Shown here in pieces: positions 1 to 7,010 of a DNA stretch of 7,593 bases. Each line of letters opens with the position of its first letter. Positions within the stretch are counted from its first letter, which is position 1. The notes below the pieces were generated by a model, which was given only the letters and a program-made list of their open reading frames with translations, did not search any database and was not told the DNA's origin. Both the position numbers and the translations under genes were made by a program. Source of the DNA: Planctomycetota bacterium. GTDB taxonomy: Bacteria > Planctomycetota > Phycisphaerae > UBA1845 > PWPN01. Where the stretch lies: assembly GCA_020346805.1 (NCBI GenBank), contig CP070790.1, forward strand, positions 3,088,450 to 3,096,042, written 5' to 3'.

Positions 1-153
1 GAAAATCAAAAAGTCGTCCAGGTCAACATCCAGATCCCTGTCCAGGTCGGCGTTCTGGCAACCGGAAACCGGAAGAGAACCCGCACCGGAAAGGCAAATC
101 TGCAGATAGCCGAAGTCCTCCTGGTCCACATCACCATCGGGTTCGAAATCACC
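1..153 (-). other. Dockerin-like tail of gene A (truncated)
   Basis: Residues 526-576 of gene A. Loop 1 reads D-F-E-P-D-G-D-V-D-Q-E-D, with Glu instead of Asp at loop position 3. Loop 2 reads D-L-D-R-D-L-D-V-D-L-D-D. Two cysteines are visible (C-L-S-G after loop 1, and G-C-Q-N before loop 2). The final helix, the third cysteine and the expected G-A-N/P-G-C end lie outside the window. Confidence 0.85.
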
Positions 154-1728
154 GGCCGCCCAAGGTGATGCGTTTGTATGAATCCCTGAGGCATAGTTGG
201 GTGTGCCGTCGTGGGCGAAGGAAGAATAATAATATACTATTCTACTATCTAAATCCTCATGAATAAAGTCGTCGCTCGAGCCCGGCGTATTTATCTTGTC
301 TACCAGTAGCTGCCCGTCAGACTCATTTGCGGGGTATACCCCGTCGGTTCGATACCTGATCATGGTTGCGGTAAAGTCGAGGTTAGTGGGATTCGTCCAG
401 CTAAGTGTATTAATCAGCGCTCCGGGAGTGGCTGTAAAATTGGTTACCGGATCGGGTGGAATGGTGTCGGGCTCGGTAGTAAAGAACTGACCCTTCACAA
501 TCCCCGTATCGTCATAAACCATTATCTGCAAGTATCGACCATCACTTGGCCGAATGGCCAGATAATCATCCCGTACACTGCCGGGTATAATGGTCTCCTG
601 AGGGCTGATGGGAACACCTGATGCCGATACTTCATTACCCACACAGGCCGCCCCCACCTCATATGACATGTAATATGTATTCTTTACCGGATTATATACA
701 GCTATCGTTTGGTAACCGAAGTCAGGGTAAGACAAATTAAACACACTGCCAATCAGACTGCCCGTTGCTTCAATGACCATTCCCTTGGTTGCCCATGGCA
801 TCTTATCTACTCCGATGGCGTAATTACCGTCCTGGGTACTGGCGACTATGCTGCGTGGGGCATCGTCACCATCGGAGACATAGGGCGGCGAGTTGGCCGG
901 CGAAAGGATGGCGATGTTGTTACTTATTTTAGTGCGGGTTATGGCATTGATCCGTTGGCCGTAAATATCCGCGTATCCGCCATCGGGGCCTGATCCCGGA
1001 TAGTTACGACCGTCCTGCCACACAACCATGAATTCGTTGACCACGGGATTATAGGCCACTTTGGGATTGAAAACTCCGTCGCCGATACCCTCATCGCTTA
1101 TTCGAAAATCACTTCCAATCGGCGATCCAAAGTCATTAAAAAACCGACCTTCCATCCACTTCGGAAGGCCGGTGCCATAATTATATCTCCACACTACCAG
1201 ATATTGGCTGCGGGTTGGATCGTAGGCGACGTCGGCCTGGGCCTGGTGATATGCCTTGCGGACCAGTTCGATATGGCCGCCGACCTTGTTCCCATTGCAG
1301 TCTATTCTTTGACCGAAGACGTCGTTCCTGCCTTGATCGACGGTTTCCTGGGCAGCTTGATAGACGATAAACAATTCACCTCGGTTAGGATTGTACGTTG
1401 TTTCTCCAATGACTGCATCAATAGCTGACGGATTTGGCGAGATATAAAATTCCGAGCCCAGCAGGTTGCCGGTTTCGGCGTCTATGCGCCGGCCTTTGAA
1501 TTGCCAACCGTTGGGATCAGTAACATCCACCATGAATACCAGGTATTCGTCGGAACATGCGTTGTAATCCACAACCGCCCAAAAAATCCCAGATGTTCTT
1601 ATGGTAAACGGAGTACCTATCAAGGAAATGTCAGCGAATACGACAGTAGGTGAGGTTGGCATTGCCAGGGCGAATGCCACTGATAAAATTATTATGATCA
1701 TTAATGATTTGTGTCTGTTAACATTCAC
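1..1728 (-). CDS. Gene A: secreted beta-propeller / Fn3-like / dockerin-like tail protein (3' end cut by window)
   Basis: An open frame of 576 codons without a stop runs off the left edge. By comparison with its neighbours only about a dozen codons are missing. The GTG start at 1728 gives a basic n-region (residues 1-9 with R5, H6, K7), a hydrophobic core and cleavage near residue 32, so the protein is probably exported. An ATG at 1701 is possible but would remove the basic residues. Residues about 37-410 carry a repeat of the type V-A-Y-N-P-x(4)-E-Y-L-V-V-W-Q, near 51, 110, 167, 223, 293, 343 and 390. Seven repeats suggest a seven-bladed beta-propeller. Linkers between repeats often read Q-R-I-D/N followed by a G-x-x-(I/V)-G turn. 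Residues about 418-514 resemble a fibronectin type III domain (T-I-P-P-D-P-V-T-N-F start, W-T-N-P, and a Y-Y-Y-S-S-F-A late strand). The dockerin-like tail begins at residue 526. It is the last visible gene of the cluster, 65 nt after gene B. The biological role is unknown; extracellular binding or display is inferred. Confidence 0.9.
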   Translation of the reverse strand, partial: MNVNRHKSLMIIIILSVAFALAMPTSPTVVFADISLIGTPFTIRTSGIFWAVVDYNACSDEYLVFMVDVTDPNGWQFKGRRIDAETGNLLGSEFYISPNPSAIDAVIGETTYNPNRGELFIVYQAAQETVDQGRNDVFGQRIDCNGNKVGGHIELVRKAYHQAQADVAYDPTRSQYLVVWRYNYGTGLPKWMEGRFFNDFGSPIGSDFRISDEGIGDGVFNPKVAYNPVVNEFMVVWQDGRNYPGSGPDGGYADIYGQRINAITRTKISNNIAILSPANSPPYVSDGDDAPRSIVASTQDGNYAIGVDKMPWATKGMVIEATGSLIGSVFNLSYPDFGYQTIAVYNPVKNTYYMSYEVGAACVGNEVSASGVPISPQETIIPGSVRDDYLAIRPSDGRYLQIMVYDDTGIVKGQFFTTEPDTIPPDPVTNFTATPGALINTLSWTNPTNLDFTATMIRYRTDGVYPANESDGQLLVDKINTPGSSDDFIHEDLDSRIVYYYSSFAHDGTPNYASGIHTNASPWAAGDFEPDGDVDQEDFGYLQICLSGAGSLPVSGCQNADLDRDLDVDLDDFLIF

Positions 1729-1793
1729 CTTACGATTCTCGCTTACTTTATAATTCCTGTACTGCCGGATGCCGTGTCCTGCGCTTGTTATCA
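1729..1793 (-). other. Gap between genes B and A (65 nt)
   Basis: No stable hairpin followed by T residues is apparent, so read-through from B into A is plausible. The only ribosome-binding candidate is a weak GAG nine bases before the GTG of gene A. No convincing promoter is visible. Confidence 0.5.
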
Positions 1794-4616
1794 TCAGCAG
1801 CCCGGCGGCATGTTTGCACCACCCAAACACTGCTGGAATATCTCGACATCATCCACGTCAACATCCAGATCTCCGTCCATGTCGGCATTCACACAGTCGA
1901 ACTCGGGCAGGACCCCATCCCCGGAGAAACAGGACTGCAGGTATCCGAAGTCTTCCTGATCCGCATCGCCATCTTCATCAAAGTCGGGGCCCGGTGGTTT
2001 GGCAATGTGCACATTATATATGGGGCTTGACCCTGTGTTGCCAACTTGGTCCCGCAAGGAAAATCTGATCTTGTTGAGGGTACTGGAGCGCTGGTTGAAG
2101 GGTACCTGGTATGCGGTAACCAGGCCGCGGTAGTCGCCGTTTTGTCCGGTGCAGGTTACGGTTACCGGCCCTCCTCCATCGCCTTGGCCGGGCAACAGAT
2201 CTCCGCTGGCGGTATAGCGCACGTAATCGAATAGGATATGCTGAGTCCCCGCACTCGCTCCGCTCCCGAACATCACCCTGTTCTGGGAGCTGGAGGCGGT
2301 CATTGTGCCGACTAAGACCGGCGTCGGATCCTCATCCACATAGACCACGAAGTTATTATTCCTGGTGGTTATCCTATATATATGCCACTGGGTTCCATCC
2401 AGATAGTACGTCTTTCCCGTTTCCCCCGCTTCGATTCGATCAGTCATGATCTTGAAGCGTTCCCTGCGGTCCCCGTTGTCAACGTAGAGATTGCCGAGCA
2501 GGGTGGTGGTTCCCCCAGTAGAGATACATCGGGCATGGGCCAGCACGGTAGTTCCCACCGAGGGCGATGCCTTCCAGGCCCGCGACCACTTGACCTTCGA
2601 TCCATTTGCCGTACTGGTGTCGTTAATATCCAGGATTCCCGAATTAACGGTAGCCCAGGTTTCGCTGCCCTCGGCCACCGTCCAGACCGGCTCAGAGATA
2701 GAAGGCATCGCGTTTGCCTCATACTCACAATCCCATATAGCCGCGCCGCTTCCACTCCAGGTCTGGCCTCCGTCGGTGGACCAGTACACTCTTGCCGATG
2801 AGGGATCGATTCCGCTTAAAGAGCCTTTTCCTGCCGTATCCGCAACTTTAACATTAATATTCAGCGTCGGATAATTTATTCCGGAGGGAACGTAGACTCC
2901 GTTGGAGCAGCAGTGCAGGTAATCGAAGTAAATATCCTGCATGGCGGCGCTCGAACCGCTGCCGAACATCACCCGCGCCCGATTGGTTGCTGCCGTCATC
3001 GAGCCGGTCAGCACCGCGAAATTAAATTCATCAATGTATACATTGAACTGTGAGCCCTGGGTGGTAATCCTGTAGGTGTGCCATTCGGTGCCGTCCAGGG
3101 CATATTCGAGACCGCTATAATTTGTGCGGATCTTGTCGGACAGGATGGCGAACTCTTCTTTCCGCCTGCCGTCTTCCAGATATATATTGTAGGGATAATC
3201 GCTTAAACCATCCGGCACATAGGATGCGCAGCGGGCCCGCACCGTCACGGTGGTGCCGTGGGTATTGGTAGCCTCCCAATTGCGCCACCATTTGATCTTG
3301 TCGCCTGAAGCGGTTCCGGTGTCGTTCACCCGCAGGACGCCGCCCAAGGTACCGGCCCAAGTTTGAGATCCTTCAAAAACCTGCCAGGGGAGATCGGCGG
3401 CGGTGGGTAATGCATTACCTTCGTATTGAGTGTCCCAAGAAGCTTCGCCGATGGAGATATCACTCCACTGTTCCGGGCCGGTGTCATCGGGGTCCTGGGC
3501 GAAAACCTCAGCTGTATAGAGTTTTCCTCTATAGTAATTATTCCCATAGAGAGGAGGGCCGGGCGGATGGTGGTACAATTCCTGGGTGCCGATGTAAATG
3601 TATCTTCCATTGCCGGCAACCGACTCCTCCCAGGCATTTTCTGAGTCCGTAAAACCGGAAGACCACACGTCGGTAACATCGCTTACCACGGGATTTGCAG
3701 GATTGGAGATGTTTAGGGTGATGAGATTAGCGCCACCACCGGCCAAGAAACCACGGTTGCCCAGAAAGTACAGCTCGTTGCCACCTTCGTTTAATCTTTT
3801 AACTTCTATTGGGTTTGCAGGATTGGAAATGTCATACACGATTGTCCCCGGCGTACCATTGGTACCATAAACGTAGGCATAATCTCCCAGCAGGCTAACG
3901 CCTTGCAGCATATAGGCGTCAGGATGATAGTAGGTTTTTATTATATATGGGTTATTTTCATCGGAGACATTGGCCACCTCAAAATTTAAGCCGTCGGTAT
4001 AGAATGCATAGCTGCCGCGGACTTCCACACCACGCAGATTACGATGGTCGGTTGTCAGTATAGAAACAAGGGTATCGAGAGGGTTTGGAGGGATGGTTTC
4101 GAAAACATCGAGGATCCTGATACCGCATATATAATCTTCTCCACAGGAAGATTGGGCCATAGACACATAGGCCCTGTTGCGATATACATCAACCTCCCAA
4201 CAGGCGGGATCCATGGGGTTGGTCCGCCTGTAACACCAGAGATGATTAATATTGCTCGGGTTGGAGACATCATACACACACAGACCTGCACCCCATGATG
4301 CCACGTAAGCTATGTCGTCGACTATTTCAAGCCCTTCGCCTTTGCTTCTTTTCAGATAGTCCAACAGTATTGGATTTGTCGGATCGCTGATATCTACTGA
4401 AAAAAGTGTGTTGTCTCCGTGGGCGGTAACGTAAGCTACGTTTTTCCAGATGACGATGTCGTAGGAAATCTCGCTGCCGTAGTAGGTGCCGTAGGGATAA
4501 GTGGTACTGGTGGAATACAGGTCAATCGATCCTCGAATCGGATGAGCTGCAAATAGGATAGTCGGGCAGCAAATCATTGCCATCAACAGGATTAACATGA
4601 TCCTGTACTTGTTCAT
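1794..4616 (-). CDS. Gene B: secreted LVIVD propeller protein with two jelly-roll modules, Asp-box/Ig-like module and dockerin-like tail
   Basis: 940 residues. I chose the ATG at 4616 because GGGAG lies nine bases upstream and it opens a clear signal peptide (M-N-K-Y-R, hydrophobic core, cleavage near residue 23 after L-F-A). An in-frame ATG at 4661 would put 15 polar residues before it. Residues about 45-375 hold seven blade-like LVIVD repeats, with strands starting near 52, 95, 140, 194, 237, 280 and 329, each ending in patterns such as Y-D-I-S-N-P-A-N-P. Residues about 390-575 and 625-801 are two copies of a jelly-roll (concanavalin A-like) module sharing N-D-T, L-D-G-T-x-W-H-x-Y-R-I-T-T and R-V-M-F-G-S-G. 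Residues about 582-625 contain an Asp-box (S-T-D-G-G-Q-T-W, 613-620). Residues 815-871 (V-P-F-N-Q, D-Q-V-G-N-T-G-S-S-P) look like the second half of that module. The dockerin-like tail is 878-940, ending P-P-G-C. No catalytic site is recognised; a binding or display role at the cell surface is inferred. Confidence 0.95.
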   Translation of the reverse strand: MNKYRIMLILLMAMICCPTILFAAHPIRGSIDLYSTSTTYPYGTYYGSEISYDIVIWKNVAYVTAHGDNTLFSVDISDPTNPILLDYLKRSKGEGLEIVDDIAYVASWGAGLCVYDVSNPSNINHLWCYRRTNPMDPACWEVDVYRNRAYVSMAQSSCGEDYICGIRILDVFETIPPNPLDTLVSILTTDHRNLRGVEVRGSYAFYTDGLNFEVANVSDENNPYIIKTYYHPDAYMLQGVSLLGDYAYVYGTNGTPGTIVYDISNPANPIEVKRLNEGGNELYFLGNRGFLAGGGANLITLNISNPANPVVSDVTDVWSSGFTDSENAWEESVAGNGRYIYIGTQELYHHPPGPPLYGNNYYRGKLYTAEVFAQDPDDTGPEQWSDISIGEASWDTQYEGNALPTAADLPWQVFEGSQTWAGTLGGVLRVNDTGTASGDKIKWWRNWEATNTHGTTVTVRARCASYVPDGLSDYPYNIYLEDGRRKEEFAILSDKIRTNYSGLEYALDGTEWHTYRITTQGSQFNVYIDEFNFAVLTGSMTAATNRARVMFGSGSSAAMQDIYFDYLHCCSNGVYVPSGINYPTLNINVKVADTAGKGSLSGIDPSSARVYWSTDGGQTWSGSGAAIWDCEYEANAMPSISEPVWTVAEGSETWATVNSGILDINDTSTANGSKVKWSRAWKASPSVGTTVLAHARCISTGGTTTLLGNLYVDNGDRRERFKIMTDRIEAGETGKTYYLDGTQWHIYRITTRNNNFVVYVDEDPTPVLVGTMTASSSQNRVMFGSGASAGTQHILFDYVRYTASGDLLPGQGDGGGPVTVTCTGQNGDYRGLVTAYQVPFNQRSSTLNKIRFSLRDQVGNTGSSPIYNVHIAKPPGPDFDEDGDADQEDFGYLQSCFSGDGVLPEFDCVNADMDGDLDVDVDDVEIFQQCLGGANMPPGC
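1797..1985 (-). other. Dockerin-like tail of gene B
   Basis: Residues 878-940 of gene B. Loop 1 is D-F-D-E-D-G-D-A-D-Q-E-D, matching dockerin/EF-hand positions 1, 3, 5, 9 and 12 with Gly at 6. Loop 2 is D-M-D-G-D-L-D-V-D-V-D-D, with Leu at position 6. Four cysteines are present: after loop 1, before loop 2, in the last helix, and as the very last residue (P-P-G-C). Known dockerins bind calcium and cohesins; no cohesin is visible in this window. Confidence 0.85.
2214..2744 (-). repeat. Jelly-roll module, second copy in gene B
   Basis: Encodes residues about 625-801, starting D-C-E-Y-E-A-N-A and ending I-L-F-D-Y-V-R-Y. In the best conserved 62-residue block, 36 positions are identical to the first copy with no gap. 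This copy sits between the two halves of an Asp-box/Ig-like module. Confidence 0.8.
2892..3449 (-). repeat. Jelly-roll module, first copy in gene B
   Basis: Encodes residues about 390-575, starting near W-D-T-Q-Y-E-G-N-A and ending I-Y-F-D-Y-L-H-C-C. Same length class and motif order as the second copy, including an A-R-C cysteine (C463 here, C697 in the other). The similarity is also visible in DNA, for example around 2957-2975 compared with 2262-2280 (shared gaacatcaccc). Confidence 0.8.
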
Positions 4617-4756
4617 TACATATTTCTCCCACGACTCGGGGCCCATATATAATTTTACCAAATACCGGTCCCGAAATACTAAAAATTACGCAAATTCACC
4701 GGTTTTCGCCCAATAAATGTTACCGCTGGGATTTTTATTACGATGCCTGTGGTTGG
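4617..4756 (-). other. Gap between genes C and B (140 nt), possible leader
   Basis: The longest non-coding stretch in the window. On the minus strand it is AT-rich (AATTTTTAGTATTT, then TAAAATTATATATG) and carries two ACCGGT palindromes (plus 4664-4669 and 4698-4703). I could not place a well-spaced -35/-10 pair, and found no strong hairpin with a T run. It may hold a promoter or leader for gene B, but this is weak. Confidence 0.3.
4626..4630 (-). promoter_or_regulatory. Ribosome binding site of gene B
   Basis: Minus-strand GGGAG, nine bases before the ATG at 4616. It decides the start in favour of the signal-peptide methionine rather than the in-frame ATG at 4661. Confidence 0.7.
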
Positions 4757-6952
4757 TTAACATCCGGGCGGATTATTTGCCCCGGCCATGCAATTATATA
4801 ATTTGGCGAAATCGCTCAGATCGATATCCAGGTCCGAGTCGAAGTCGGCGGCTTCGCACCCTTCTTGATACAGCTTGCCATCGCCGGAGTAGCAGTTCTG
4901 GAAGAAGCCGAAATCCTCCTGATCAACATCACCGTCGGCTGGATCAAAATCGCCGGCCACCAGTATCTGGACCAACACCGATATGGTCTGTGGTGAATTG
5001 GAGGAGTTGGGATCGACTACCGTTATGGTGGCCGGGTAATTACCGGTGGTCAGTCCGGAGGTGCTATAGACTACGTCGATGATATCCGTATCACCCCGGT
5101 TCTTGCCGTTGTCCGGAGAAACCTCCAACCAGCCCGCGTCGTCGGTGATGGTGTAATAAAGGGTGCCCCTGCCTACATTGCTTACCAAAAAACCATCGTT
5201 GGAGAGACTGACCCCGCTGGGAACCGATCGCACGATGGAGGCCAGGCTGAGTTCTATTGCAGGTATCGGCGGCTCTTCGGCTACATGAACCACGTCAAGA
5301 TAGAAAGTAGTATTTGTGCCTCCGAAGATGCGGAAGTCGGCATCGAAGTTCTGGCGGTTGGCAAAGTAAGCGTCGGTAATGTGATATACATGCTGTTTCC
5401 AGGTAAGGGTGTTGGTCAGCGTTACGCTCCCGCCATTAGTGTACGCGTGACCGGGGGCATCGTATTGCAAGGTCAGCGATCCATATCCTTCATCGTAGTA
5501 ATCGATCCCAATATAGAGATCCGGCTTGCTGCCCGCATAGACATAGCTGTCGCTCACCTTGAACATAAAGTAAAAATCTTCGCTGGGGTTGACGTTTTGG
5601 CGGCACCATCGCCCACCCTGTTCCACCGGTACCGTATCTCCGTCGCCCCCTTCGGGGTGAACCACGCCGTTCTCTATATCCGGCGAATCCAGATCGACCC
5701 ATACTTCGTCAGTGGGATCCTCGATCTCACCTTCGGCTATCTGGATCGAATAGACACGAGCACCGTAAATGGATTCGGTGCCTAGATGCCCCCCATCAGT
5801 TGTAGTCCCGACGTAGATATAATTTCCTGCACCGGTAATACAATGAGCATAGCCATCATGGAATTCATCTCCATCCTGATAGGGAGGCATGGTATTAGGT
5901 TTGGGGCTTTCGGGTGTTCCATCCCCATCATCATCCCAAAGGATTCTAATTGGATTCTGGCCGGGTATTTGAATAATGTTTTCAGGATCACTTATGTCGA
6001 AGGTTAAAACGTTTGTATTCCACGGAATCGCCAGGTAATGCCCTTGGATATGCAAATCTTTCACTCTGGTACCAGATCCCCCGGTCCAGGCAGGAGCATT
6101 ACCGGCCTCGACGTTCACCGGAGAGGCGGGATTGGCCAACGATAAAACATAGATACCCCCCGGATTATTACCCGAGTATGGAATATTCTCTTCAGAACCA
6201 ACGAACAGATAATTATCATAGATCGCCAGCTTAGTACTAAGTGATTCAATGGTTCTCTTGGTCACGTATGTCGGATTATAAGCATCGACTGAATTGTAAA
6301 CATAAATATAACGTCCGGCCCCAAAGTATAAATAATCTCCGAACCGAACTGCGTTGGTGATGTGCGAGGCCGCACCTGTTGGATTCACGCGTTTTTTCTC
6401 GGCAGGTGATGCCGGATTGGTGGCAATATCGTATACGATTATGCTGCCCGGATCCGAAACGCCCCGGGAGACATAAAGCACGTCTTCCTGTACTTCAACA
6501 TGAAAAGTGTGATAGCCGGTATCTCGTTGTCCGAGATGCAGAGGATGTGCCGGATCGGCCAGCGAATAAAACGTCAGGCCGCACCATGGAGACCAGTATG
6601 CCGTATAGAGATTAGGATATTGAACGGGGACCGCGACGCCATACATATGATGGCCTGTGCCCAGCCTGTGAGCGTCGAGCCAGCTTAATTTCTTAACTCC
6701 GGGTTCGCCGGGATCCTCATAAATTTCAACCGCATCCAAACCGGGGTAACCGGCCACATAAAGGTAATTGCCGGACTTGACAATATCATAGGCATGATCC
6801 GAGTCGTAGGTCTTATCGGGGGGATAGTCTTTGAGAATAACCCTTTCCTGGAGAACCGCAGGGATGAGTGGGTCTGCCTGGGCCGTAGTTGACACCAAGG
6901 TTCCCACTATAATAGTTAATACCCCCAAATGGATAATTGGATTCCCTTTCAT
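4757..6952 (-). CDS. Gene C: secreted LVIVD propeller protein with jelly-roll, BACON-like and dockerin-like modules
   Basis: 731 residues. The ATG at 6952 follows a perfect AAGGAG at eight bases, and opens a signal peptide (M-K-G-N, hydrophobic core, cleavage after A-Q-A near residue 26). Residues about 50-405 form seven blade-like LVIVD repeats, with strands near 55, 104, 150, 199, 240, 297 and 370, typified by G-N-Y-L-Y-V-A-G and F-D-I-S-D-P-E-N. Residues about 412-560 are a beta-sandwich, perhaps carbohydrate-binding, with D-Y-Y-D-E-G-Y-G, L-Q-Y-D-A and D-A-Y-F-A-N-R-Q-N followed by A-D-F-R-I. Its last third matches gene D. Residues about 566-664 look like a BACON-type Ig domain (L-S-N-D-G-F, W-L-E-V-S-P, T-G-N-Y-P-A-T-I-T-V). 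The dockerin-like tail is 667-731. No catalytic residues are recognised. It lies 58 nt after gene D and 140 nt before gene B's chosen start, so co-transcription is plausible. Domain names are from residue patterns only; the propeller and tail are firmer than the BACON call. Confidence 0.95.
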   Translation of the reverse strand: MKGNPIIHLGVLTIIVGTLVSTTAQADPLIPAVLQERVILKDYPPDKTYDSDHAYDIVKSGNYLYVAGYPGLDAVEIYEDPGEPGVKKLSWLDAHRLGTGHHMYGVAVPVQYPNLYTAYWSPWCGLTFYSLADPAHPLHLGQRDTGYHTFHVEVQEDVLYVSRGVSDPGSIIVYDIATNPASPAEKKRVNPTGAASHITNAVRFGDYLYFGAGRYIYVYNSVDAYNPTYVTKRTIESLSTKLAIYDNYLFVGSEENIPYSGNNPGGIYVLSLANPASPVNVEAGNAPAWTGGSGTRVKDLHIQGHYLAIPWNTNVLTFDISDPENIIQIPGQNPIRILWDDDGDGTPESPKPNTMPPYQDGDEFHDGYAHCITGAGNYIYVGTTTDGGHLGTESIYGARVYSIQIAEGEIEDPTDEVWVDLDSPDIENGVVHPEGGDGDTVPVEQGGRWCRQNVNPSEDFYFMFKVSDSYVYAGSKPDLYIGIDYYDEGYGSLTLQYDAPGHAYTNGGSVTLTNTLTWKQHVYHITDAYFANRQNFDADFRIFGGTNTTFYLDVVHVAEEPPIPAIELSLASIVRSVPSGVSLSNDGFLVSNVGRGTLYYTITDDAGWLEVSPDNGKNRGDTDIIDVVYSTSGLTTGNYPATITVVDPNSSNSPQTISVLVQILVAGDFDPADGDVDQEDFGFFQNCYSGDGKLYQEGCEAADFDSDLDIDLSDFAKLYNCMAGANNPPGC
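4760..4954 (-). other. Dockerin-like tail of gene C
   Basis: Residues 667-731 of gene C. The first loop reads D-F-D-P-A-D-G-D-V-D-Q-E-D, one residue longer than in the other three genes. The second loop is D-F-D-S-D-L-D-I-D-L-S-D. The four-cysteine pattern and the P-P-G-C end are conserved. Confidence 0.85.
5282..5374 (-). repeat. Jelly-roll end segment shared with gene D (gene C copy)
   Basis: Encodes residues 527-557 of gene C. Compared with the segment at 7500-7592, 20 of 31 residues are identical (D-A-Y-F, N-R-Q-N, A-D-F-R-I, G-G, F-Y-L-D). The DNA is also clearly similar, for example both contain cggaagtcggca and ttctggcggtt. Confidence 0.8.
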
Positions 6953-7010
6953 GTCCCAATCTCCTTGCTTATTATAGTTCCCGCACTCACCTTTTAGTCG
7001 CTTCCATCCG
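6953..7010 (-). other. Gap between genes D and C (58 nt)
   Basis: It contains the ribosome binding site of gene C and a TATAAT on the minus strand (plus 6971-6976). No good -35 box stands at 16-18 bases, and no terminator hairpin is visible. Translation of C as part of a D-C message is the simplest reading. Confidence 0.45.
6961..6966 (-). promoter_or_regulatory. Ribosome binding site of gene C
   Basis: Minus-strand AAGGAG, eight bases before the ATG at 6952. This is the strongest Shine-Dalgarno match in the window and supports that start. Confidence 0.8.

Noticed and set aside
709..993. Plus-strand open frame opposite gene A
   Set aside because: Gene A is open without a stop over all 576 codons and shows propeller repeats here. 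The antisense product shows no domain.
2382..2874. Overlapping plus-strand open frames opposite gene B
   Set aside because: They are antisense to the duplicated jelly-roll region. Their existence follows from the codon composition of gene B, and the proteins are low-complexity and Pro/Arg/Ser-rich.
4617..4661. Upstream in-frame ATG (4661) as the start of gene B
   Set aside because: It would add 15 polar residues before the signal peptide and has no ribosome binding site at a suitable distance, whereas GGGAG precedes the ATG at 4616.
4681..4740. Possible terminator between C and B (CCCA...TGGG and ACCGGT pairs)
   Set aside because: The stem is only four base pairs with a 14-base loop and no following T run. 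The ACCGGT sites are too far apart for a tight hairpin.
5285..5785. Plus-strand open frame of 166 codons
   Set aside because: It lies wholly opposite the jelly-roll part of gene C, which has a clear frame, domains and a start. The predicted product has no recognisable motif and no good ribosome binding site was seen.
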